Shown: positions 23,639 through 36,712 of the stretch, in pieces
Position numbering within the stretch: the stretch's first letter is position 1
Layout of the letters: each line of letters starts with the position of its first letter
Assembly: GCA_027924585.1 (NCBI GenBank)
Contig: BSBM01001936.1
Coordinates: forward strand, 392,001-456,000
Direction of reading: 5' to 3'
Source of the DNA: Larix kaempferi
Taxonomy: Eukaryota; Streptophyta; Pinopsida; Pinales; Pinaceae
Length of the DNA stretch: 64,000 nucleotides
The notes under the pieces: generated by a model
The model's input: the letters and a program-made list of their open reading frames with translations, nothing else
What the model was told of the DNA's origin: nothing
Database searches by the model: none
Program-made: the position numbers and the translations under genes

Positions 23639-26360
23639 AACCTTTGACCCTTCCCTGGCCGCTCTCAATTTTCCTACCTAAGGTAAATTCGATGTGCTTA
23701 ACATCACGCATGTGTTTTATTGATATAAATTGCGTGCCCATTTTAGCTATAAACATTGCACACTCGTTTTGTAAAGCTAAATCACACACATGTTTTCTAT
23801 GACATCGAGACATGTTGGAAGACAAATTTGATTTTAACAGGAATGCACCCACGTTCCTTACCACCTAAAACGAGTTTCCTCACATATTTGTGTGTTATCC
23901 CTATTCCTACGAGTCTGCTTTGGAGTTAGCTTCATATTAACCAAACCTATGCTATGGAATATTGTAAACCATAGTCAATTGGGCATTTCATCCATTTTCT
24001 CAATATGCCTATGTTTTACCACTTGCTATAGTATGCTACACAAACATTTTTATTAAAAAAAATTAGCCATTGATACAATTTTTTCTACACATTCCAAGTA
24101 TGTAATTTTTTTTAAAATATTATTTTCTCTATTTTTTCCCTATTTTCTTGTGTTTTAACTCAACTAAAAAGACACACTAATAGTGTTTATTCCATAACTT
24201 TTTCATTTCTCAAGCATTTAAAAAATAAATAATAAGTTTCACCACTAGACACCGACCTCTACATGCTATACAAAACCTATTTCATGATGATTTCATTAAT
24301 ACATTCAAAATTTGCACCCACACTTAACGTACTATTTTCAAGGTTTGATCACTTAGATAATTAAAAAAAAAACAATTACTAAATTTATTTTGCAAAAATA
24401 GTGTTGCACTAGTACTCTTTGTTCTCTATATGTATACAAAGTTTTGTAGGTTGATTCCATCATTTAGGCACTCAAACGATACACCCACACAGACATATAC
24501 CTTATCATTTGCCAAAAAAATAAAATGTAGTTGTTAGAAAAGATCAAACTTTATAGTTAAAAACATTTTCAATAGATAAAATTTATATGTTTGGAAACAT
24601 GATTCAATTTCCTACATTTTATCTTTTTAACTCAAAGCAAGATTTATTGTGTACATATCTCAAAATATCCATGTAAGTTGAGGGATTCCATCTTTTTCAG
24701 TTTTCTATTGCATCTAATGCGTCAAAAGAGACCCTCATTATCTTGCACCAGCCCTTATGCAATGTATCTAAATCTATCAAGAAAAATCAATGATCAACGT
24801 ATTCTCTCAATGCCATGGGATTTGCTTCCATGTGTTTCTTAGGAACATGTAAATAGGAAAGCAAGCATTGAAGAAACACATAAAAGAATTGGCAACAAAA
24901 CACATAGTGAATAATCTAAAGTTGTAGAATTAATTAATCATAATTCAAAGAAGTGAATGGATAGTTGAATGGAAGTACAATATTTTTAATTGACAACATA
25001 TATGAAAAATTCAACAAGCTTATATATCCCACAATCATGTAAGTGATACTTGATATATGAAAAGGAAATGTGTGAAAGTAAAGAGTAGTAGACTAAAATA
25101 AATTGTAATTGCACTTGCTTAAGAGTGGTAGTGTGATGTGCTACCAACTGATTTCAATATAATACTCCTATATGAAATGTTAAGGTTTTCTATATAGTAT
25201 ATACATGTCTAAATAAAATTGAACAAGTACATTAGCCTCGTCATCTAGTTCACCATGAGCATGTATGACACTGCATGAAGAGAATCAAGCAATAATGGAA
25301 GGATAAGTAGGCCAAGGGAAAAAGAGTATAACTACAAATATCCCATGCATTATTCCATTGTTGAACAAGTGGGAGGGTGATCCAAAATGGATCATTATAT
25401 ATTTTTTCATCTATTTTAGTGCAAATCTCACTTTGGTGATTTGGGGTCTAGAACCTTGTAGAGCTAGTTTGAGGCCTTAAAAGGTCATTTTTGAAGTAAA
25501 AAATTTATAAATAAAGTTTTAGCCTCTTGACACTATTCTACACATCAAGATATTTTCAATGGTGTGAACATCACCTTAATCAAAGTTTGTATGAGGAAGT
25601 TATGCCTCCCACAAGTTGACCAATCATGTGATCACCATGATATCAAGTGGATGCCACATTAAATCCCATTACTCACACATGTGGAGCTAGTCAAATGTGT
25701 ACTTTCAAGAAGATTCTAGATGGTCCAAAACCCTAACACTAATTGGGGTTTGATGCATGCAAAATACATAACCCTGAAACTAGATGACCATCAAAATGTG
25801 TCAAAGACTAGGCCAATAGGAAAACAAGGGGTTCCATTCTTATTATATCCTTTATTATTACATAGTTGTGAAAAGAATATAAGATTGGGATATTGAAGCA
25901 TAATAGAGAAAATATAATATCATATAGAATCCATACTTTCCATAGTGTCCATGACAAATCCATAGTGAGTGCCCCTTTAGTTGTATTTCCATTTCGTAAC
26001 TAAGAAGAAAAGAGTATAGCATAGGAATGATCACCTTCTAGTTAGGTTTTTCACATATTGGGTTTTCCTAAGTACAACTTGTGTTCATTATGTGGATGGT
26101 GTGTTATTTTCTTAGCTTATTCCCTTTCAATGTCTATTTACTTTAGTATTGCATGTATTGAGCTAATAACATACAATTTTAAGCTTAAGTAAAACACTAC
26201 ATAATAATAGATTAAATAAAATTTTAATATATGTTGTAATAAACAATTCCATTGGAATATCCATGGCACAAAGGTCATTTGGAGATAGAGTAGTTTTATT
26301 TGGGGTTTTGTGGGAAGTTACAGCATCCAAAAATTGGCATAAGGAAGAATTCTCAAAACC
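23639..26360. other. AT-rich DNA without recognisable genes
   Basis: No reading frame of at least 60 codons and no repeat pair is visible. Around 26030-26070 a segment (TTCACATATTGGGTTTTCC) resembles the U5 part of plant LTRs and could be the decayed 5' LTR of G4, which begins just downstream. No matching 3' copy was found. Confidence 0.5.
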
Positions 26361-28900
26361 CTAGCCATGGTTGATGAGTACAGTAATAAAAATTCATGCA
26401 ATGAGCCAAAGGAGCGATTTTCAAATTTGTAAGTGCAATTTATTGACATCTCTTGCAACATGTCCATTCTAATGGAATATATAGAGAACAAGTTGGAAGT
26501 TGTCAGGGAGTTTGGTAGCTCTAACTCAAAAACTATATTAGAGGGGAATATGGAGATAATGAAGACCTGTTAAAGGAGTTGAAAAAGGATCCACTTAAAC
26601 AGAGACCAAGTTCCAATGCCATCAGTTCTTCCCAATTTATGTTAAAAGTGGAAATCAAACACTAAAAAGGTAAAATTGATGATGTTAAGTTAAATAAATG
26701 GTTGCAATAGTTATAATTTTATTTTGGTGTTCATAATAGAAGAGGAATGAAAAATATCTCATTTTCCCGAATGGAGATAGAGGACCATGCCAAAACTTGT
26801 CGAGAAAGTCACATAGAGATGCAGAGGACGATCCCCCGATAACTAAGTGGGAGGTCTTTAAAACTATGATTAAGTTTTAGTTCTACCCTATTAGGTATGA
26901 AGAGGACTAGTGGATCTATTGGAATTCCTTTTGACACAAGAAAGGGTAGAGAATGGAATTTTTTAAGGATACATAATTTTATAATATTACTAATTCTTAA
27001 ATCTCCAACCATAAAATATGTGTTGAGATTTTTATAAAAATATTCAAATTTCTAATTATTTGATATAGTTTATTGATAGTTTTGGCGATATTTAGAGTAA
27101 AATAATTTTGATCGTGTAGAATTCAGGAAAATCATTTTAGAAAAAAATAGAAATTGTTGAATCCTTTTTTTAACATCAAAAAATAGTCCATGGGCTAAAT
27201 TTCACCCCTAAATTTTTCCCAAGGATAAAGTAAAATAGTACACCACTAAGTTTAGCAAAATGGACATTATGTTTGGTATATCTCCTAATAGCATGGATGT
27301 ACTCCTCATGTATCTACGTGGTCTACACAATCATTTATAGAGTAAGTGATGTTCTCTAAACCTAATATAGTTTATGAGGCTTTTGTATAAGCACAATACC
27401 TAGAAAATATGGGTAAGAAGAAAGGACAACCAAGACGTTCCAAGAATAAATACCACCAAGATTATTCCAAGGAGGTAAAGAAGTATTGGAAAGGAAAGGA
27501 CACAAATACAATAGCCACTGCACATCAATGCAAGAAATCATCCAAAAAATGATTGTAACCATTTTAATATTGTTTTTTCACTCTAAAGATAAGTGTTCGA
27601 AGCTACATTCAAAGATGAATCCAAAGAATTGAAAGATGGATTTTAAGAAGAAAATCATGCTAGTGGTGGATTAAAGGCACTCGGTTGAGAGTAGATTAGC
27701 TGTAAATGAAAGATTATTTACACTATAATACAGAAGGAGTTGAATCTAATTCTCTTCCATCCTAAGGAATACAAGGATATGACTAAACTCTTCCATATCA
27801 AGACCCAAGTCAAGAAGAAAAAGTAGAATTATCTATTTGGTTTAGGTTTCTAATCCAACCTCATAGAAAAAGATATGGTCAACAAGCTTGGATTGGAAGT
27901 TCAAGACCATCCTCACCCATATCCATTGGGATGGATAAATAAGGATGTATATCTCAGGGTCACTAATTAGTGTAAGAAATTTTCAATAAGTGAAAACTAT
28001 ATTGATGAAGTGGAGGTAGATGTAGTACCACTTGATATGCGTGGTGTAGTGTTTGAAAGACCCTACATGTACATGAGGGATGCAATATTTGCAAGTAGGG
28101 AAAACCAATACCTCCTAATCAAGGATGGGAAGTCCTTCATCATCAATTCACACAAAAGTGTATATACGTTCTCTTTAGAAAGTGCTAACTAGGCCAATAA
28201 ACATATTGGTTCTAGTAAGAAGTTTGTATTACTCCTCTTGAGTAGGATTTATCCAAGAGATGAATTATTCAAAGTAAAGGCATTTTGAAGGGATGTAATA
28301 AAGAGAAAAAACAATTGGAGGAGATTTTACAAGCATACAATGAATAGTTCTAGAAACCTAAAGTGTTACCACCTAAGAAATAAGTGGAGCACAAGATATA
28401 GTTGTTTACTTACTCCACATTGCCAAACATTGGGTTATACAAACAATCCATACATTTTGGAAGAAAATGAAGTGAATACATAGTTGTAATCTTCACTAAG
28501 TTGGATCTTAAATCAATATACCACTAGGTTTGAGTTAACGAAGAGGAGAGATGGAAGGCCACCTTAAACATAAGGTCTAGATGAATGGTTGGTAATGCCT
28601 TTTAATTTATGTAATGCCCTAGCTATATTTATGTTCTTGAATAATGATGTATTGCACCCCTTTCTGGATTCAATTATAACATTGTACTTAGATGATATAT
28701 TGAATCTATTTATAACTCTTTCTAGGAAGAGAATATCTCACATCTCATGCAAGTGTTAGAGAATCTAAAAAACCATTTACTACTAGAAAACCTTAATAAA
28801 TGTGAACTTCCTCAGTAGTCATTGGTGTATTCAGGGAATGTGATTGGTTGAGGGGAACTCAAAATAGGTCCCATGAAAATTGGAATAAGCTCCAAATGTA
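26361..28900 (+). pseudogene. G4: heavily decayed Ty3/gypsy gag-pol
   Basis: Plus-strand fragments fall in the correct order. The gag core lies near 26810-26960 (DDPPITKWEVFKTMIK in pieces) and a gag tail near 27300-27560. A protease region around 27790-28195 includes NLIEKDMVNKLGLE, PYPLGWINKDVYL and a 60-codon open stretch with RGVVFERPYMYMRDAIF. RT remnants run from about 28480 to 28890 (FTKLDLKS, a decayed YLDD-like LRYIES, LMQVLENLKNHLL, CELPQ). Many stops and frameshifts break every domain. It resembles chromovirus-type gypsy. No integrase or 3' LTR was recognised. It is older than its neighbours by its state of decay. Confidence 0.75.
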
Positions 28901-29094
28901 CTTAACATCATGGAATAAGCTCTAAATATCATCCTATATGATGAGTCAAAACCCTTATAAGCCAATCCCATTTTTTTCCATCTGAAATCACTGAACCATA
29001 AGCAAAACTGAGGCCCTGCTCTCCTTTATCTTCTGCAGGGTGAGTAGCCACACCCCTTTCCCTTTTATAGGGCACACCATCCAAGAAAAATGCA

Positions 29095-29154
<60 letters not shown>

Positions 29155-31170
29155 CATGAAATTTTGTGAAATAAAGTAGTTTCAAGGTGGTTGGCCTCAG
29201 TTACAACTCCTTAAATTACTTGGTAATCATATTAACTATCCCAAACACACATAAAAAGAGGATATGGTAAACCAATAGGAGATACCACACCCTATTAAAG
29301 TTATGTTGGAAGAATTTCTCAACTCTTATGAGTCGGTTTGACCCATTTCCCCTTAGTAACCCCTATACTTGAGTAGTATTTCATTTGTTATTGAATTCAT
29401 ATCCCTTATATGACTTCTCCCGTATAGACCATTGGAAGATAAAGCATTTGAGACTTTGGATCACAAGTGATTTGGGTGTAGATGTACCCAGTCGAATGTT
29501 TTGAAAGGTGTTGAGATTGTAGAGAGGTAATATGTATCTCACTCCCACTGTCTATTAATCAAAATTTATGATCTTTTCTTCCCCCAAATTCATGTCTAAA
29601 TATTTGATTACTTAATCTTGGTTGGTTAAGGAATACTAGTCTCTTCAATAGTTTAATCAATATTAGTTATGATTATTTCCATGTATTTGATTTGATTTGC
29701 ATTTTTATTGATTCCATAAAATATTTGAGTAAGGTTTCTCTTGTCTTTTGTAGGTCTCAAGCCATTGGAGTGGAGTACGTCAAACTTTAAGGGTGGGAAC
29801 ACAAAAGGACAACCTTTGAAAGTAGGTTCCCCTTCTCCTCTTATCTCTAGCCAATGATTTTTTGCTTGCTTTCTTGATTGATATGATATTTCAAGTGATG
29901 TTGAATTGTCAATTTTCAGAGCATTAGGTCATATTTCCCCCTTTTAGTCTATTGGTGGGCATCCCTTGCCATTAGGAACTTTTCTTCACAACAAAAATGG
30001 AAATTCCATTGGGGAATTAGGTCTCTGTAGGAATTTGTAAGTTAATTTTTCTAGCTAGTATGTGGGTTTTAAAGATACATTAGGTCCTTAGCACAACCCT
30101 CCATTGTTAAACTTTCAAGAAAATTGCAGATTTCTTAGTTTAAACCATGTTTTACACACATCTAGGCCTCTCATGCACCCTATTGAGGTGGCAAACGCAT
30201 GGTTTTTTAATTCTAAGCATACTTTATTCATAAAAAATGAGTGGCCTTGCACATTTTCTTCATAACATGTGCATGGGGTCTGAAAACGAAGTTTTTATCA
30301 TTGTTTATAACTATTTTTTTCCATGTTCCCTATTGTTTTGGGTCTTTGGAACTGCTTAAGAAATTTCATGAGAAGTTTTATGAGTTTTAGAATGGTTAAA
30401 GTGTCTCTTTTGTGCTTTGCATTGGATTCATTAAGAGAAAGGAAAAGAACCTATCTTGTTTAATTTTTCTTTGCTTGTTTTCCTTGCATCTTTTATGAAA
30501 AGAAAGAGCATAGTTTAATTGATTTTTGCATCTATTTTTCCTTGCATTATAAGTGAGAAAAAAAATCATAGTTTGAATTATTTTCATTCCTTTTAAGTGC
30601 ACTATAAGTGAAAAAATAAAATATTGCATTCTTAGGTTTTCTTCTGTAGGAGACCGCAATTTGTTTCCTTGCATCTCACTATCATTTTTGCACGAAAGGT
30701 AATTTTCTTTTATTTATTCTGAAATCTCATTGGCATTTGAAGGTTGTTGGAAGTGTTAATATAAATGAATAAGCTCTGTTTCATGTTTATTTTATTTGAG
30801 GACACCATTTTTCATCCACTTCTACATCCCTACGAGTAATCGAACAACCCCTAAAAGCAACTCAATTCAAATGAACTATATTTGATTTTATGTGGTAGAA
30901 AACCAACAGTAGTCTAGGTATAGGGACTTGGTTGTAGGATTGGAGAGTTAACTTCTCCAAGGCCACGTAAAAAAACCTAGAAGTTGACTACCTAAGAGAA
31001 GAAAAAAAATAGTATCAGAGGAACTTGTTGGGAAAGTGTGTCTAACACATGTGTCAAGTGTGAGGTTAAGTTGGGAAAGCAATTGAGATCTTCCCCTTGG
31101 TTGTTCGTTTAGTCGGATACATGAGTACATGATCTATAAAAAAGTGACAAGTCCTCGGGGTGACACCATA
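28901..31170 (+). other. Tat-type gypsy leader-like segment (non-coding)
   Basis: The right part (about 30900-31170) matches the Tat2 leader at about 60900-61160 in the same orientation. Shared pieces are GGAGAGTTAAC and TGACAAGTCCTCGGGGTGAC. The rest resembles Tat leaders in style: T-rich, with a repeated GAAAAAG block near 30420-30620 (period of about 66 bases). No primer site or LTR is visible. The match stops near 31170, where the minus-strand G3 protease begins, so a breakpoint lies there. Confidence 0.5.
29097..29152. repeat. (TA)n microsatellite, about 28 units
   Basis: It is an uninterrupted TA run. The TYIYIY reading frame across it is an artefact. Confidence 0.97.
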
Positions 31171-32598
31171 AGTGTTCCTGATACCATCCTCGAAACTCTC
31201 AATATGGCCATCGTAGAATGGTTCCCGATAAATCCTAACTAAAGATACATCAAAGTTAGGAATAATAGCAAATGATAAATCCATTTGAAGATGACCTCCT
31301 AATCCAGTAGACCACTTCCTACATAGAAGCATCATGTATATCGGTGGTAAATCTATGACTACTATGTCCATAAGCATGGATATATCAAGGCTTGAAAATA
31401 GGTCAGCTCTTAAGTTTTTGATCAAACCGAATACTTGCACTGGTCTTGAGTCTATCCCACAGACATTCCCATATGTCCTCATTATTTTTAATCCCATGGC
31501 TTCCATAACTTGTAAAGGCATGGCATTCATAGAAGCACCAGAGTCCAGCATACAGTTGTGAAGAGGTATATCACCTATGTGAAGTGTAAGATAAAAGGGT
31601 TGGTGACCACCATTCTTTATCTCATATAAATATTTCTAGATGTGGATGGAAGGATCTTCCCCATCTTCAACCATGGCACTAGGTGCCAATTTTGAAAGAG
31701 GTTGATCCTCACCATGCCTAGTGGTATCCTCAGGGATATTCTCAAAAAATTCTACCACTTGTTCTTTAACATAACGGATCTTCATTAATTCAGTGAGTGG
31801 AATGTTATGCATGACTTTGTCCAACTCTTTCTCAATATTGATGTCTAAATCATAATCAGGGAGAACAGAAGTTGGCTCACTCACTGGGCTAGGTTTCTCA
31901 CTGCTTTTTCTCTCGATGAAAGGAGGTGGCCTTTGGACATCCTTTATTCTTTTATAAATCCTAATAGTATCTTGGCCACTACTTTCAGTTTTTTCTGTGG
32001 CAAAAACGGGAAGACTAGGACTAGTACTTTATTCATTCTCTTCGTCTTGATCTATTAGAATACGTCCAAAGTCCTACTCAAATTCAAAATTGTCGACCCG
32101 GTTAATGTTTTTATGAGAATCTTGGGTATCCCCATTATGAGTGAGGTACTCAAGATCACACTCTCTTTGTTCTTCTTACGAGTTAATACCAAGTGGTTCA
32201 GGTGGCATTTTCCCAAAGGCGGTTCTTATATTATCATCATTAGAGGGCCTCTTTTGAGGGTTTCAATAAGGTTTTAGGCCATAAGGTTTCCTATATATCT
32301 TTGATTCCTTATTGTTATCCAAATACCTAGCCAGGATATTTAGATGTTTCATCATTTCTTGCATGTTCTCCATCATATCATTGGGATCTTTAACTGGTTC
32401 TTTTCCTTTTCTAGTTTTGGGCTCGAGTCTAGAGGATGAAGCACTAATAGAATTGAAAACAAAATTCTTCCCCATAGAGGCAGCAACGACTTCAACCCTT
32501 CTAGCATTTTCTTGGGATTCTTTGAGGTATTTTGGGTCTTTGTATTTAAGATGATATCCAAGGTAACCTTCAAATGAATTTAGGTAATGAATCAACAT
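31170..32598 (-). pseudogene. G3 gag-protease, part left of Tat1
   Basis: This continues the gag frame that starts at 55399. The first residues here (LIHYLNSFEGYLGYHLK) join in register to the right-hand part if Tat1 and one AACAT copy are removed. Gag ends near 32263. An acidic linker (31884-31636, LDKVMHNIPLTELMK) follows, then an aspartic protease from 31551 with LDSGASMNAMP and MDIVVIDLPP. Stops separate the parts. The last 30 or so residues of the protease frame read into the Tat-leader-like DNA at 31170 and are not native. The LDSGAS protease with an extended C-terminal half is typical of plant gypsy. RT and later domains are missing. Confidence 0.8.
32594..32598. repeat. Tat1 target-site duplication, left (AACAT)
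   Basis: AACAT precedes the left LTR and recurs at 54894-54898 after the right LTR. Confidence 0.93.
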
Positions 32599-33629
32599 TG
32601 TTGGCGGGAAATACTACCCTATAATGAGGAAACGGACATTATCAACTTAAGGGGGTGACAGGTAAGCATATTAATTGCATTACAGAAATGTTTATGAATG
32701 GAAATAGATTATGGATCTTGAAGACATACCTTTTGAACGAAGTTTGATCCTAGCTTTTATCCAATCTTGTGCTCAATCCTCAAGTCAATCTCCTGTTCGA
32801 TAAACCTACAACACAAGTACCTTTCTCAGCGTATCTTGGACAATATAATAATGATGCAATTGAACAATGATTCAAACATAAAGCATTAACCAACATGATC
32901 CAAATAAACACATAATTCAATAAGTACTTGATTTGGGACGAGAAAGATGTTTCAACCTTTTATTGTCAAAAGCAAATGAGTAATAAAAAGTACACCTGAC
33001 TTTGCAGCATGCTCATGCAACCTGATCCTGGGCTCCTGCTCTTCTCTAGCTTGGAAATATTCCAGCATAACCTCCTCCAATACAAGTTTTTCTTATGAAC
33101 GAGTCTTTCTATAGCTCTCATGTCTAACCCCTCTCTTCATTCCTCCTTGTATTTATAGGACAAGGGAGGCAGTTCAGGTTGAGAGGTAGTTGTAGAGGAA
33201 GTTGGGGAAGTTGGAAAACCAACTGCAACTAATCCTCATTCGTGAAATTAATTATTTTTTAATCATATTTTGAGGTGTACGCTACTATTTTATAGTGGAG
33301 TAGCACCCAGGGCGCTACTATAGTGTGTTATAACATTTGTTCACCAATTTTTAGATGTTGTACGCTAGTCTATTAAAGAGGAGTAGCGCCCATGAGGAGG
33401 TGTACGCTACTATTGTACACTGGAGTAGGGTACAGGTACTAGTTTGTTGAGGTAGAGTAGTGCCCATGTATCAAAATAATGTTTTTTAGGATTTTTCCAG
33501 CTTGCAAGGAGGTGAATCAAATCAAGGTGTCATCTAAGGTCATCTTGCTCCTCCATCCAAGTTGTCCTTTTGTGTGATCGACAGCTCAAGGTGATCACGG
33601 ACGGAGAGGTGAATATTTGACCTATAACA
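32599..33629 (-). repeat. Tat1 3' LTR
   Basis: It starts TGTTGGCGGGAAATAC and ends CTATAACA, matching 53864-54893. The polypurine tract (TGCCCCCTA on the plus strand) abuts it at 33632-33640. A TATA box on the minus strand lies at 33149-33158 (CTATAAATAC). Several copies of GTACGCTACT and GTAGCGCCC-like motifs lie at about 33275-33480. Confidence 0.93.
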
Positions 33630-33640
33630 GATGCCCCCTA

Positions 33641-36037
33641 ATGTGTGAGGTCAGAGAGAAACAATGGCCAAATACATTACAATCTAAAGCCAGGGGAGGA
33701 GCAAGGAACCACGGAAGCAAGTCACAAGAACACCTGAAACAAAGATCAAGGTCAGCGAGCAATTACATTCTTCGCATCATATAGATGTGCAGTGTGATAC
33801 AACATGATATCCGATAGATAACAAGGAGATGTATATAAATCATGGCCACTTAGAATACAAACGTGGATCCATGTCAAATTGAGAGATCATAGCCATAACA
33901 ACAAACTGGATCTATGTTTCATGGAGAGCCGAATATAAGTGAGGCTTAGTCTTGCGCAACTTGGGTGATAACATAATGAGGCGATGTCATCAACATCCCA
34001 AGGTCTTCATCCAAAACAACTCAAGATACAAACCCTAACCATGTGAATAGGTGATCTGACAGTCGAACATGGGGGGTATCGTTTGATTACCGGTCATTGA
34101 TGTATATCATTAAAAAATGCGAGGGATTCCACCGATAATGAAAATGGGGCCCAAGGTACCTAGTACGATTCAGCAAGTGTGAATAAATGGACTTGGAGTT
34201 GAACACTTGAGAACCCTTCCGAATAAGAGACATTCATGTATTCTCGACATTCAACAGCGAGGAAAAATTGCCACTGGTGACTGCAATCTCCAAGGTACTA
34301 ACCGAAACTCTAAACTTCATTCCCAGAGCAAAATGAGTTGATGTCGATGGGAAGAAGTCTGTTGGAAGGGAGGCCTTAAGGCATCCTCCATAATCCAACT
34401 CGAGGAACACTCAACTGGTATGAGCTGATATGGAGTAATATGTAACAAGACTGACACTAGGATGGCCGACACATGAGGTCAAGGTAAACTGCAGAATAGC
34501 CGACATAGGTTATATCCTTGAACAGTGAGCACGACACAAAAAGACTTAGGAAGTTTTCAACACAATGGGGAAAATGATAAGCCTGAAATGTAGGAGACAT
34601 TATCAGACCCTCCATATGGTTGGAAGAATAACCAATCGGGGGAGTAAACAACTCGGAGATCAGGTTCTTCCTAAGGTAAAAAACTAAACCCAACCGACCT
34701 GATAGACTCAAGTAGGTGTTGTGTTCAAGGATAAAATTGATTGAACTGCCTTTGACACTGAAGATATGACACATCTTTCTCATCCCTTATTCTTTTTAGA
34801 TAAAATAATACCTTTTGTTATTGTTTTAATGAGTCCAAGAAAGAATGAAAACTCAATAGATCCAACCATGTAAAAAGTTTAACGAGCACATGGGAGGAAG
34901 ACTCAGGACCTTCTTCATTGTTTACAGAGTTCGAAGAAGAGATAGAAGATTACTCTATATTACTAATCTCTGGATTTTACTATCGAGCCGAGATATGTTC
35001 ATGATCGCCGGTGTTTTCAATTTTAAGGAGTCTGAAAAACTTAAACAATAAATCCATATACCTGCTCGTGGATTTTAGTATCAAGCCCAAGCAGGTTAAT
35101 GCTCGCCGGTGTTTTCCTGTTTATAGAGTCTGAAAAAATTAAACAATCATCTTTACAACTATCTGTGGATTTTATATCGAGCCCAGATTGGTCTGTGCTC
35201 GATGATGTTTTCTTGTTTATAGAGTTGAAAAACTTAAACAATCCTCTACTTACCCTCTCGTGGATTTTACATCGATCCCGAGTAGGTGGATGCTCACTTG
35301 GTGTTTTCATATTTAGAGAGCCTGAAAACCCTAAAGAAAGGCTCCAAAAGTCCTTTTTCATAAAGTTAGTCTCCTTCCCCGAAAAAGTATAAAACAATGG
35401 AAGAAGAACTCTTCTAGCGCATACAGGAGTATACCTAGAGTATACATTTTTCGTAGTTGATCCACCAAGGCCCAGAAAAGGGGTAATTCTATACCTGAGT
35501 GAATGAGCCTTCAATTACTTTAACGAGCTTTAAGAGGACAAGTTTGCTCAGCAATATTAGGTTTAAATAGTCCAAACAAGAGCTTAAAATGACTTAAAGG
35601 TCATCTTATGGGATCACGACTTCATAATCTGCTAAAACTAGGTCTTCAACAACATTATTAGTAATCGCGACAAAAAATCTCGAATGATACATAAATTTGA
35701 ACTATAAGCTAGTTAAAAAGGTCTTCCATCAAGAAATTTAGTCTTAGAAGATTGATCCTACCAAAAATTAGTGAAAAATGAGAACCAAATGGGTGAAATT
35801 GCCTTTGCACCATGTGTGTCTATTAATTGATTAATTAAGACATTGTAGAAAAATTTGAAACTATAGACATTTTCACTAGGATGGGTAAAAATTAAAATCA
35901 AATTCCATATATGTAATTTCACAATTAAACTCAAATTTCATTTTGTTTTGTAGGGCAAGAATTTGGGAGCAAACCTTGAACTTCAATCTTTTGTGGCGAT
36001 CAATTCGAGCAACCAATCAACATTCCTCCTCCACCAA
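33641..36037 (+). other. Tat1 region between 3' LTR and antisense gene; possible 5' exon of that gene
   Basis: No convincing protein frame is seen. It contains the tandem repeat at 34950-35340. At its right end a segment from about 35953 to 36037 follows TTTTGTAG and ends CACCAA before GTAAGT, so it looks like a non-coding first exon of the plus-strand gene at 36339. Confidence 0.4.
34950..35340. repeat. About 95-base tandem repeat, four diverged copies
   Basis: Each copy carries GTGGATTTTA, then ATCGAGCCC, then GGTGTTTTC, then TTTAGAGAG or TTATAGAG, then GAAAAACTTAAACAAT. Frames on both strands across it (97 and 157 codons) repeat with the unit and are not proteins I would defend. Confidence 0.8.
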
Positions 36038-36337
36038 GTAAGTTTAAATCTTCTTATCTTGCATTTCCATGGTTTATTTGTCAATCTTCTTATCTTGCAT
36101 TTCCATGGTTTATTTGTCAATTTTTGATCCAAAATTCACTTGTAAGGCAATGCTCATATCGTGAATTTCGCGGGCACTATTGTGCAGTGATCATAGTAGC
36201 GCCTACAAGGAGGTGTACACTACTATGCTCACACACAGTAGCGCCCATATGTGATTGTATGGTGTGTACAGTAGTGCCCATGCCTGAAAGTGAAGAAAAA
36301 AGTGTCGAGATCTAAAAATTTGACATTTTTTGTGCAG
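36038..36337 (+). other. Candidate 5'-UTR intron of the Tat1 antisense gene
   Basis: The donor reads CCACCAA then GTAAGTTT, and the acceptor reads TTTTTTGTGCAG two bases before an ATG. The 300-base length is ordinary for plants. It contains a 36-base tandem duplication near 36050-36120 and GTAGCGCC-type motifs at 36170-36290 like those of the LTR. Confidence 0.5.
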
Positions 36338-36338
36338 G

Positions 36339-36712
36339 ATGGTTCTTCTTTGGAGGGAGAGGGAACATGAGGACATGGATAGGATGGAAATGCAAGACCC
36401 AGTCACTCTCCATGCTCTCAGAAGATGCAGCTTGTTGAAGTTCTAGCGAACCGTAAATATGAGGGCACTTAATAGATTGTTTCGAAGACTTGTTCAGTAC
36501 TGGGATTTGGATACCAATACCTTTGTCATCTGAGGGAAAACCTTGGAGCTTACAGTTGATGACATTTAATTCATTACTGGACTCTCTAGGAGGGGAGATG
36601 CTATAAATTTTAATGGGTCTTCTAGCAATGTGGGTGTATCGTCAGTGCAAGAATACTTGAATACATATTATGTGGCTGGAGCTGAGAAATCAGGGAGCCA
36701 AATCTTGATTTC
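36339..36712 (+). pseudogene. Antisense plant-mobile-domain-like gene of Tat1, exon part 1
   Basis: The ATG at 36339 opens MVLLWREREHEDMDRM. The frame then shows HALRRCSLLKF, a W-D-x-D-TNTF segment, LTVDDI and FITGLSRRGD, the pattern of plant mobile domain (PMD; MAIN/MAIL-like) proteins: Trp, Thr-Phe, a TLxD-like stretch, then GLxxxG. Three in-frame stops (after LLKF, TFVI and VDDI) show decay. It ends where Copia-2 inserted. It lies antisense to Tat1 pol, between pol and the 3' LTR, where Tat elements carry extra antisense frames. PMD proteins of host genes act in the nucleus, in transposon silencing and genome stability. The role inside retrotransposons is unknown. Confidence 0.7.

Noticed and set aside
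25376-26330. 5' LTR of the decayed gypsy element G4
   Set aside because: A U5-like stretch is present, but no matching 3' LTR, TSD or primer site could be found.
35041-35514. 157-codon minus-strand frame in Tat1
   Set aside because: It lies over a 95-base tandem repeat and repeats its own residues.
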